Positions 53,516-64,000 of a stretch of 64,000 nt of DNA are shown in pieces; within the stretch, counting starts at the first letter, position 1; each line of letters begins with the position of its first letter. Below the pieces are notes generated by a model. It searched no databases, was not told where the DNA came from, and saw only the letters and a program-made list of their open reading frames with translations. Where the stretch lies: positions 627,501-691,500 of the forward strand of contig CM049319.1 in the NCBI GenBank assembly GCA_026874595.1, read 5' to 3'. This DNA comes from Sipunculus nudus. Its lineage: Eukaryota > Annelida > Sipuncula > Golfingiida > Sipunculidae. The position numbers and the translations under genes were made by a program.

Positions 53516-56500
53516 TTGAATATATTATTAAGGCCACACATTAAAACACGCAACTACTGTCTACAATGTAATGATTTTGGATATATAACTAAGGTCACAC
53601 AACAGAACACGTCACTACGGTCTATCGAAGACGACACAACAAAACACGCCTCTACAGTCTTAACTGTTATGATGTTGGATATATTATTAAGGCCACACAT
53701 TGAAACACGCCAATACAGTCTGCACTGATATGGGGTTAAATATATTACTAAGGCCACACATTAAAACACGCCAATACAGTCTGCACTGTTACGGTGTTGA
53801 ATATATTACTAAGGATACACAATTAAACACGCCAATACAGTCTGCACTGATATTGGGTTGAATATATTATTAAGGCCACACATTAAAACACGCAACTACT
53901 GTCTACAATGTAATGATTTTGGATATATAACTAAGGTCACACAACAGAACACGTCACTACGGTATATCGAAGACGACACAACAAAACACGCCTCTACAGT
54001 CTTAACTGTTATGATGTTGGATATATTATTAAGGCCACACATTGAAACACGCCAATACAGTCTGCACTGTTACGGTGTTGAATATATTACTAAGGATACA
54101 CAATTAAACACGCCAATACAGTCTGCACTGATATTGGGTTGAATATATTATTAAGGCCACACATTAAAACACGCAACTACTGTCTACAATGTAATGATTT
54201 TGGATATATAACTAAGGTCACACAACAGAACACGTCACTACGGTCTATCGAAGACGACACAACAAAACACGCCTCTACAGTCTTAACTGTTATGATGTTG
54301 GATATATTATTAAGGCCACACATTGAAACACGCCAATACAGTCTGCACTGATATGGGGTTAAATATATTACTAAGGCCACACATTAAAACACGCCAATAC
54401 AGTCTGCACTGTTACGGTGTTGAATATATTACTAAGGATACACAATTAAACACGCCAATACAGTCTGCACTGATATTGGGTTGAATATATTATTAAGGCC
54501 ACACATTAAAACACGCAACTACTGTCTACAATGTAATGATTTTGGATATATAACTAAGGTCACACAACAGAACACGTCACTACGGTCTATCGAAGACGAC
54601 ACAACAAAACACGCCTCTACAGTCTTAACTGTTATGATGTTGGATATATTATTAAGGCCACACATTGAAACACGCCAATACAGTCTGCACTGTTATGGTG
54701 TTGAATATATTACTAAGGATACACAATTAAACACGCCAATACAGTCTGCACTGATATTGGGTTGAATATATTATTAAGGCCACACATTAAAACACGCAAC
54801 TACTGTCTACAATGTAATGATTTTGGATATATAACTAAGGTCACACAACAGAACACGTCACTACGGTCTATCGAAGACGACACAACAAAACACGCCTCTA
54901 CAGTCTTAACTGTTATGATGTTGGATATATTATTAAGGCCACACATTGAAACACGCCAATACAGTCTGCACTGATATGGGGTTAAATATATTACTAAGGC
55001 CACACATTAAAACACGCCAATACAGTCTGCACTGTTACGGTGTTGAATATATTACTAAGGATACACAATTAAACACGCCAATACAGTCTGCACTGATATT
55101 GGGTTGAATATATTATTAAGGCCACACATTAAAACACGCAACTACTGTCTACAATGTAATGATTTTGGATATATAACTAAGGTCACACAACAGAACACGT
55201 CACTACGGTCTATCGAAGACGACACAACAAAACACGCCTCTACAGTCTTAACTGTTATGATGTTGGATATATTATTAAGGCCACACATTGAAACACGCCA
55301 ATACAGTCTGCACTGTTACGGTGTTGAATATATTACTAAGGATACACAATTAAACACGCCAATACAGTCTGCACTGATATTGGGTTGAATATATTATAAA
55401 GGCCACACATTAAAACACGCAACTACTGTCTACAATGTAATGATTTTGGATATATAACTAAGGTCACACAACAGAACACGTCACTACGGTCTATCGAAGA
55501 CGACACAACAAAACACGCCTCTACAGTCTTAACTGTTATGATGTTGGATATATTATTAAGGCCACACATTGAAACACGCCAATACAGTCTGCACTGTTAC
55601 GGTGTTGAATATATTACTAAGGATACACAATTAAACACGCCAATACAGTCTGCACTGATATTGGGTTGAATATATTATTAAGGCCACACATTAAAACACG
55701 CAACTACTGTCTACAATGTAATGATTTTGGATATATAACTAAGGTCACACAACAGAACACGTCACTACGGTCTATCGAAGACGACACAACAAAACACGCC
55801 TCTACAGTCTTAACTGTTATGATGTTGGATATATTATTAAGGCCACACATTGAAACACGCCAATACAGTCTGCACTGTTACGGTGTTGAATATATTACTA
55901 AGGATACACAATTAAACACGCCAATACAGTCTGCACTGATATTGGGTTGAATATATTATTAAGGCCACACTTTAAAACACGCAACTACTGTCTACAATGT
56001 AATGATTTTGGATATATAACTAAGATCACACAACAGAACACGTCACTACGGTCTATCGAAGACGACACAACAAAACACGCCTCTACAGTCTTAACTGTTA
56101 TGATGTTGGATATATTATTAAGGCCACACATTGAAACACGCCAATACAGTCTGCACTGTTACGGTGTTGAATATATTACTAAGGATACACAATTAAACAC
56201 GCCAATACAGTCTGCACTGATATTGGGTTGAATATATTATTAAGGCCACACATTAAAACACGCAACTACTGTCTACAATGTAATGATTTTGGATATATAA
56301 CTAAGGTCACACAACAGAACACGTCACTACGGTCTATCGAAGACGACACAACAAAACACGCCTCTACAGTCTTAACTGTTATGATGTTGGATATATTATT
56401 AAGGCCACACATTGAAACACGCCAATACAGTCTGCACTGTTACGGTGTTGAATATATTACTAAGGATACACAATTAAACACGCCAATACAGTCTGCACTG

Positions 56501-57534
56501 ATAATGGGTTGAATATATTATTAAGGCCACACATTAAAACACGCAACTACTGTCTACAATGTAATGATTTTGGATATATAACTAAGGTCACACAACAGAA
56601 CACGTCACTACGGTCTATCGAAGACGACACAACAAAACACGCCTCTACAGTCTTAACTGTTATGATGTTGGATATATTATTAAGGCCACACATTGAAACA
56701 CGCCAATACAGTCTGCACTGATATGGGGTTAAATATATTACTAAGGCCACACATTAAAACACGCCAATACAGTCTGCACTGTTACGGTGTTGAATATATT
56801 ACTAAGGATACACAATTAAACACGCCAATACAGTCTGCACTGATATTGGGTTGAATATATTATTAAGTCCACACATTAAAACACGCAACTACTGTCTATA
56901 ATGTAATGATTTTGGATATATAACTAAGGTCACACAACAGAACACGTCACTACGGTCTATCGAAGACGACACAACAAAACACGCCTCTACAGTCTTAACT
57001 GTTATGATGTTGGATATATTATTAAGGCCACACATTGAAACACGCCAATACAGTCTGCACTGATATGGGGTTAAATATATTACTAAGGCCACACATTAAA
57101 ACACGCCAATACAGTCTGCACTGTTACGGTGTTGAATATATTACTAAGGATACACAATTAAACACGCCAATACAGTCTGCACTGATATTGGGTTGAATAT
57201 ATTATTAAGGCCACACATTAAAACACGCAACTACTGTCTACAATGTAATGATTTTGGATATATAACTAAGGTCACACAACAGAACACGTCACTACGGTCT
57301 ATCGAAGACGACACAACAAAACACGCCTCTACAGTCTTAACTGTTATGATGTTGGATATATTATTAAGGCCACACATTGAAACACGCCAATACAGTCTGC
57401 ACTGATATGGGGTTAAATATATTACTAAGGCCACACATTAAAACACGCCAATACAGTCTGCACTGTTACGGTGTTGAATATATTACTAAGGATACACAAT
57501 TAAACACGCCAATACAGTCTGCACTGATATTGGG
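53516..57534 (+). repeat. Units 53516-57534, including five consecutive 281-bp units
   Basis: Units start at 53516, 53858, 54139, 54481, 54762, then 281-bp units at 55104, 55385, 55666, 55947 and 56228, then 342-bp units at 56509, 56851 and 57193. Private single-base changes are common: A at 53964, T at 54696, A at 55398, T at 55971, A at 56025, A at 56504, T at 56868 and T at 56899. I found no long duplicate of this stretch in the window. Confidence 0.91.
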
Positions 57535-57815
57535 TTGAATATATTATTAAGGCCACACATTAAAACACGCAACTACTGTCTACAATGTAATGATTTTGGA
57601 TATATAACTAAGGTCACACAACAGAACACGTCACTACGGTCTATCGAAGACGACACAACAAAACACGCCTCTACAGTCTTAACTGTTATGATGTTGGATA
57701 TATTATTAAGGCCACACATTGAAACACGCCAATACAGTCTGCACTGTTACGGTGTTGAATATATTACTAAGGATACACAATTAAACACGCCAATACAGTC
57801 TGCACTGATATTGGG

Positions 57816-57857
57816 TTGAATATATTATTACTAAATACAGTCTGCACTGATATGGGG
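57816..57857 (+). repeat. 42-bp rearranged monomer
   Basis: It reads TTGAATATATTATTACTAAA then TACAGTCTGCACTGATATGG and GG. Compared with a full monomer, the middle (GGCCACACATT to ACGCC region) is lost and a TTA appears doubled. An identical copy is at 60130-60171, so this one event was amplified with its super-unit. Confidence 0.9.
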
Positions 57858-58663
57858 TTAAATATATTACTAAGGCCACACATTAAAACACGCCAATACA
57901 GTCTGCACTGTTACGGTGTTGAATATATTACTAAGGATACACAATTAAACACGCCAATACAGTCTGCACTGATATTGGGTTGAATATATTATTAAGGCCA
58001 CACATTAAAACACGCAACTACTGTCTACAATGTAATGATTTTGGATATATAACTAAGGTCACACAACAGAACACGTCACTACGGTCTATCGAAGACGACA
58101 CAACAAAACACGCCTCTACAGTCTTAACTGTTATGATGTTGGATATATTATTAAGGCCACACATTGAAACACGCCAATACAGTCTGCACTGTTACGGTGT
58201 TGAATATATTACTAAGGCCACACATTAAAACACGCCAATACAGTCTGCACTGTTACGGTGTTGAATATATTACTAAGGATACACAATTAAACACGCCAAT
58301 ACAGTCTGCACTGATATTGGGTTGAATATATTATTAAGGCCACACATTAAAACACGCAACTACTGTCTACAATGTAATGATTTTGGATATATAACTAAGG
58401 TCACACAACAGAACACGTCACTACGGTCTATCGAAGACGACACAACAAAACACGCCTCTACAGTCTTAACTGTTATGATGTTGGATATATTATTAAGGCC
58501 ACACATTGAAACACGCCAATACAGTCTGCACTGATATGGGGTTAAACATATTACTAAGGCCACACATTAAAACACGCCAATACAGTCTGCACTGTTACAG
58601 TGTTGAATATATTACTAAGGATACACAATTAAACACGCCAATACAGTCTGCACTGATATTGGG

Positions 58664-58883
58664 TTGAATATATTATTAAGGCCACACATTAAAACACGCA
58701 ACTACTGTCTACAATGTCATGATTTTGGATATATAACTAAGGTCACACAACAGAACACGTCACTACAGTCTATCGAAGACGACACAACAAAACACGCCTC
58801 TACAGTCTTAACTGTTATGATGTTGGATATATTATTAAGGCCACACATTGAAACACGCCAATACAGTCTGCACTGATATTGGG
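58664..58883 (+). repeat. 220-bp unit (a-b-c/e)
   Basis: Two monomers shorter than the full unit: c (CACATTGAAACACG) runs straight into the tail of e (CTGATATTGGG). The exchange lies in the stretch from ACACGCC to CTGAT that c and e share. Copies at 60978-61197 and 62763-62982 are in equivalent positions of the three right-hand super-units, so the deletion happened once. Confidence 0.92.
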
Positions 58884-59848
58884 TTGAATATATTATTAAG
58901 GCCACACATTAAAACACGCAACTACTGTCTACAATGTAATGATTTTGGATATATAACTAAGGTCACACAACAGAACACGTCACTACGGTCTATCGAAGAC
59001 GACACAACAAAACACGCCTCTACAGTCTTAACTGTTATGATGTTGGATATATTATTAAGGCCACACATTGAAACACGCCAATACAGTCTGCACTGATATG
59101 GGGTTAAATATATTACTAAGGCCACACATTAAAACACGCCAATACAGTCTGCACTGTTACGGTGTTGAATATATTACTAAGGATACACAATTAAACACGC
59201 CAATACAGTCTGCACTGATATTGGGTTGAATATATTATTAAGGCCACACATTAAAACACGCAACTACTGTCTACAATGTAATGATTTTGGATATATAACT
59301 AAGGTCACGCAACAGAACACGTCACTACGGTCTATCGAAGACGACACAACAAAACACGCCTCTACAGTCTTAACTGTTATGATGTTGGATATATTATTAA
59401 GGCCACACATTGAAACACGCCAATACAGTCTGCACTGTTACGGTGTTGAATATATTACTAAGGATACACAATTAAACACGCCAATACAGTCTGCACTGAT
59501 ATTGGGTTGAATATATTATTAAGGCCACACATTAAAACACGCAACTACTGTCTACAATGTAATGATTTTGGATATATAACTAAGGTCACACAACAGAACA
59601 CGTCACTACGGTCTATCGAAGACGACACAACAAAACACGCCTCTACAGTCTTAACTGTTATGATGTTGGATATATTATTAAGGCCACACATTGAAACACG
59701 CCAATACAGTCTGCACTGATATGGGGTTAAATATATTACTAAGGCCACACATTAAAACACGCCAATACAGTCTGCACTGTTACGGTGTTGAATATATTAC
59801 TAAGGATACACAATTAAACACGCCAATACAGTCTGCACTGATATTGGG

Positions 59849-62078
59849 TTGAATATATTATTAAGGCCACACATTAAAACACGCAACTACTGTCTACAAT
59901 GTAATGATTTTGGATATATAACTAAGGTCACACAACAGAACACGTCACTACGGTCTATCGAAGACGACACAACAAAACACGCCTCTACAGTCTTAACTGT
60001 TATGATGTTGGATATATTATTAAGGCCACACATTGAAACACGCCAATACAGTCTGCACTGTTACGGTGTTGAATATATTACTAAGGATACACAATTAAAC
60101 ACGCCAATACAGTCTGCACTGATATTGGGTTGAATATATTATTACTAAATACAGTCTGCACTGATATGGGGTTAAATATATTACTAAGGCCACACATTAA
60201 AACACGCCAATACAGTCTGCACTGTTACGGTGTTGAATATATTACTAAGGATACACAATTAAACACGCCAATACAGTCTGCACTGATATTGGGTTGAATA
60301 TATTATTAAGGCCACACATTAAAACACGCAACTACTGTCTACAATGTAATGATTTTGGATATATAACTAAGGTCACACAACAGTACACGTCACTACGGTC
60401 TATCGAAGACGACACAACAAAACACGCCTCTACAGTCTTAACTGTTATGATGTTGGATATATTATTAAGGCCACACATTGAAACACGCCAATACAGTCTG
60501 CACTGTTACGGTGTTGAATATATTACTAAGGCCACACATTAAAACACGCCAATACAGTCTGCACTGTTACGGTGTTGAATATATTACTAAGGATACACAA
60601 TTAAACACGCCAATACAGTCTGCACTGATATTGGGTTGAATATATTATTAAGGCCACACATTAAAACACGCAACTACTGTCTACAATGTAATGATTTTGG
60701 ATATATAACTAAGGTCACACAACAGAACACGTCACTACGGTCTATCGAAGACGACACAACAAAACACGCCTCTACAGTCTTAACTGTTATGATGTTGGAT
60801 ATATTATTAAGGCCACACATTGAAACACGCCAATACAGTCTGCACTGATATGGGGTTAAACATATTACTAAGGCCACACATTAAAACACGCCAATACAGT
60901 CTGCACTGTTACAGTGTTGAATATATTACTAAGGATACACAATTAAACACGCCAATACAGTCTGCACTGATATTGGGTTGAATATATTATTAAGGCCACA
61001 CATTAAAACACGCAACTACTGTCTACAATGTAATGATTTTGGATATATAACTAAGGTCACACAACAGAACACGTCACTACGGTCTATCGAAGACGACACA
61101 ACAAAACACGCCTCTACAGTCTTAACTGTTATGATGTTGGATATATTATTAAGGCCACACATTGAAACACGCCAATACAGTCTGCACTGATATTGGGTTG
61201 AATATATTATTAAGGCCACACATTAAAACACGCAACTACTGTCTACAATGTAATGATTTTGGATATATAACTAAGGTCACACAACAGAACACGTCACTAC
61301 GGTCTATCGAAGACGACACAACAAAACACGCCTCTACAGTCTTAACTGTTATGATGTTGGATATATTATTAAGGCCACACATTGAAACACGCCAATACAG
61401 TCTGCACTGTTACGGTGTTGAATATATTACTAAGGATACACAATTAAACACGCCAATACAGTCTGCACTGATATTGGGTTGAATATATTATTAAGGCCAC
61501 ACATTAAAACACGCAACTACTGTCTACAATGTAATGATTTTGGATATATAACTAAGGTCACACAACAGAACACGTCACTACGGTCTATCGAAGACGACAC
61601 AACAAAACACGCCTCTACAGTCTTAACTGTTATGATGTTGGATATATTATTAAGGCCACACATTGAAACACGCCAATACAGTCTGCACTGATATGGGGTT
61701 AAATATATTACTAAGGCCACACATTAAAACACGCCAATACAGTCTGCACTGTTACGGTGTTGAATATATTACTAAGGATACACAATTAAACACGCCAATA
61801 CAGTCTGCACTGATATTGGGTTGAATATATTATTAAGGCCACACATTAAAACACGCAACTACTGTCTACAATGTAATGATTTTGGATATATAACTAAGGT
61901 CACACAACAGAACACCTCACTACGGTCTATCGAAGACGACACAACAAAACACGCCTCTACAGTCTTAACTGTTATGATGTTGGATATATTATTAAGGCCA
62001 CACATTGAAACACGGTGTTGAATATATTACTAAGGATACACAATTAAACACGCCAATACAGTCTGCACTGATATTGGG
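59849..62078 (+). repeat. Right-hand super-unit, copy 2 (2,230 bp)
   Basis: Units start at 59849 (445), 60294, 60636, 60978 (220), 61198 (281), 61479 (342) and 61821 (258). The 42-bp scar is 60130-60171. Markers C at 60861 and A at 60913 are +2,314 from copy 1. It diverges after the 220-bp unit and ends with the unique 258-bp unit. Confidence 0.92.
61821..62078 (+). repeat. 258-bp unit with a 23-bp deletion
   Basis: The third monomer (61980-62017) is only 38 bp: GAAACACG joins directly to GTGTTGAATATATTACT. Relative to a c/d hybrid, 23 bp is missing between two ACG triplets, a 3-base microhomology. This is the only unit of this length in the window. Confidence 0.92.
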
Positions 62079-63825
62079 TTGAATATATTATTAAGGCCAC
62101 ACATTAAAACACGCAACTACTGTCTACAATGTAATGATTTTGGATATATAACTAAGGTCACACAACAGAACACGTCACTACGGTCTATCGAAGACGACAC
62201 AACAAAACACGCCTCTACAGTCTTAACTGTTATGATGTTGGATATATTATTAAGGCCACACATTGAAACACGCCAATACAGTCTGCACTGTTACGGTGTT
62301 GAATATATTACCAAGGCCACACATTAAAACACGCCAATACAGTCTGCACTGTTACGGTGTTGAATATATTACTAAGGATACACAATTAAACACGCCAATA
62401 CAGTCTGCACTGATATTGGGTTGAATATATTATTAAGGCCACACATTAAAACACGCAACTACTGTCTACAATGTAATGATTTTGGATATATAACTAAGGT
62501 CACACAACAGAACACGTCACTACGGTCTATCGAAGACGACACAACAAAACACGCCTCTACAGTCTTAACTGTTATGATGTTGGATATATTATTAAGGCCA
62601 CACATTGAAACACGCCAATACAGTCTGCACTGATATGGGGTTAAACATATTACTAAGGCCACACATTAAAACACGCCAATACAGTCTGCACTGTTACAGT
62701 GTTGAATATATTACTAAGGATACACAATTAAACACGCCAATACAGTCTGCACTGATATTGGGTTGAATATATTATTAAGGCCACACATTAAAACACGCAA
62801 CTACTGTCTACAATGTAATGATTTTGGATATATAACTAAGGTCACACAACAGAACACGTCACTACGGTCTATCGAAGACGACACAACAAAACACGCCTCT
62901 ACAGTCTTAACTGTTATGATGTTGGATATATTATTAAGGCCACACATTGAAACACGCCAATACAGTCTGCACTGATATTGGGTTGAATATATTATTAAGG
63001 CCACACATTAAAACACGCAACTACTGTCTACAATGTAATGATTTTGGATATATAACTAAGGTCACACAACAGAACACGTCACTACGGTCTATCGAAGACG
63101 ACACAACAAAACACGCCTCTACAGTCTTAACTGTTATGATGTTGGATATATTATTAAGGCCACACATTGAAACACGCCAATACAGTCTGCACTGTTACGG
63201 TGTTGAATATATTACTAAGGATACACAATTAAACACGCCAATACAGTCTGCACTGATATTGGGTTGAATATATTATTAAGGCCACACATTAAAACACGCA
63301 ACTACTGTCTACAATGTAATGATTTTGGATATATAACTAAGGTCACACAACAGAACACGTCACTACGGTCTATCGAAGACGACACAACAAAACACGCCTC
63401 TACAGTCTTAACTGTTATGATGTTGGATATATTATTAAGGCCACACATTGAAACACGCCAATACAGTCTGCACTGTTACGGTGTTGAATATATTACTAAG
63501 GATACACAATTAAACACGCCAATACAGTCTGCACTGATATTGGGTTGAATATATTATTAAGGCCACACATTAAAACACGCAACTACTGTCTACAATGTAA
63601 TGATTTTGGATATATAACTAAGGTCACACAACAGAACACGTCACTACGGTCTATCGAAGACGACACAACAAAACACGCCTCTACAGTCTTAACTGTTATG
63701 ATGTTGGATATATTATTAAGGCCACACATTGAAACACGCCAATACAGTCTGCACTGTTACGGTGTTGAATATATTACTAAGGATACACAATTAAACACGC
63801 CAATACAGTCTGCACTGATATTGGG
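62079..63825 (+). repeat. Right-hand super-unit, copy 3 (1,747 bp to last full unit)
   Basis: Units start at 62079, 62421, 62763 (220), 62983, 63264 and 63545. It starts at the position equivalent to 60294 (offset 1,785), so the 445-bp unit is missing. Markers C at 62646 and A at 62698 are conserved. A private T-to-C gives TTACCAAGG near 62311. Three 281-bp units follow the 220-bp unit. Confidence 0.92.
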
Positions 63826-64000
63826 TTGAATATATTATTAAGGCCACACATTAAAACACGCAACTACTGTCTACAATGTAATGATTTTGGATATATAACT
63901 AAGGTCACACAACAGAACACGTCACTACGGTCTATCGAAGACGACACAACAAAACACGCCTCTACAGTCTTAACTGTTATGATGTTGGATATATTATTAA
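63826..64000 (+). repeat. Partial unit at right edge
   Basis: The first 175 bp of a unit: all of a, all of b and the first 16 bp of c, cut by the window edge. The sequence is consensus. The array clearly continues beyond the window. Confidence 0.95.

Larger units (their letters stand above)
57535..59848 (+). repeat. Right-hand super-unit, copy 1 (2,314 bp)
   Basis: Units start at 57535 (445), 57980, 58322, 58664 (220), 58884, 59226 and 59507. The 445-bp unit is a 281-bp unit plus a 42-bp scrambled monomer, d and e. The unit at 57980 contains an e/d hybrid at 58200-58260. Markers shared with the next copies are C at 58547 (TTAAACATATT) and A at 58599 (TTACAGTG). C at 58720 (TGTCATG) and A at 58767 are private to this copy in this region. 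Confidence 0.92.
1..64000 (+). repeat. Satellite array: higher-order tandem repeat of 61-bp monomers
   Basis: Every base belongs to a head-to-tail array of related 61-bp monomers, all in one orientation. Monomers of the same type are almost identical across the window, while different types inside one unit are clearly diverged. That is the defining pattern of a higher-order repeat. The 195 complete units from 331 to 63825 sum exactly to the interval length, so no foreign insertion is present. Single-base deletions (341- and 280-bp units) and stop codons in each unit argue against coding. The array runs off both edges, so its full size is unknown. Location in a centromere or other heterochromatin is inferred from array type only. 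Confidence 0.97.

Noticed and set aside
331-63829. Hundreds of short open frames (66-106 codons) on both strands that could be called as a tandem gene family
   Set aside because: They begin at TTG, not ATG, in all but one of the frames I checked, coincide exactly with the repeat, and end at fixed stops in each unit. The 61-bp step and the 341-, 280- and 258-bp units shift frame freely without any compensation. No ribosome-binding pattern, domain or codon bias is visible.
1-64000. CRISPR array, because of regularly spaced near-identical sequence
   Set aside because: There are no unique spacers between repeats: every segment is itself repeated. The units are 220-464 bp and no cas-like genes are present.
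1-64000. Transposon, retroelement or other insertion inside the array
   Set aside because: The unit lengths account for every base from 331 to 63825, and all length changes are made of monomer sequence. No terminal repeats, target-site duplications or foreign sequence are seen.
1-64000. CENP-B box or telomere repeat that would fix the location as centromeric or telomeric
   Set aside because: I find no match to the CENP-B box consensus (TTCG with downstream CGGG) and no TTAGGG-like run. The location therefore remains an inference from array type.
1-64000. Orientation switches or inverted repeats between units
   Set aside because: All units read in the same direction from edge to edge; no reversed monomer was found.

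Overview
The whole 64 kb window is one uninterrupted tandem-repeat (satellite DNA) array in a single orientation. I see no gene, RNA gene, transposon, CRISPR array or unique sequence anywhere in it. The array style (short AT-rich monomers organised into higher-order repeats, tens of kb long and highly homogenised) is typical of eukaryotic centromeric, pericentromeric, subtelomeric or sex/B-chromosome heterochromatin. The sequence gives no basis for naming the species or the chromosomal location.

Building blocks. The elementary monomer is 61 bp (34-38% GC in the two monomers I counted). Monomers occur in diverged types that follow a fixed order, here called a, b, c, d, e. Types a, c, d and e are 61 bp each. 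Type b is 98 bp: two monomers fused with about 24 bp missing. The full higher-order unit a-b-c-d-e is therefore 342 bp (6 x 61 - 24). Between two partial units at the edges I count 195 complete units: 83 of 342 bp, 70 of 281 bp (one monomer fewer), 19 of 341 bp, 4 of 280 bp, 13 of 464 bp (two extra monomers), 3 of 220 bp, 2 of 445 bp and 1 of 258 bp. These sum exactly to the 63,495 bp between 331 and 63825, so no base lies outside the repeat.

Layout. 331-2942 is a 1,306-bp tandem duplication. 2943-3504 holds two unusual 281-bp units. 5313-10377 is a 2,673-bp tandem duplication. 9133-13551 is a segment seen again at 23163-27581 and 44713-49131. About 14114-27581 is duplicated almost perfectly at 35664-49131 (offset 21,550 bp). 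Between those copies, 28265-35663 repeats the left part of the same segment and has gained one extra 2,332-bp super-unit. 49877-52368 repeats 18900-21391. 52369-57534 is more irregular. 57535-63825 holds three related super-units of 2,314, 2,230 and 1,747 bp carrying the 445-, 220- and 258-bp units.

Interpretation. Nothing here works as a set of genes. The biology visible is array evolution: fusion of 61-bp monomers, gain and loss of whole monomers by out-of-register exchange, and repeated duplication of blocks from 1.3 to about 13.5 kb. Shared single-base markers let many of these events be ordered, and several crossover or deletion junctions can be placed to within a few bases. The many short open frames starting at TTG are by-products of the repeat and are not annotated as genes.
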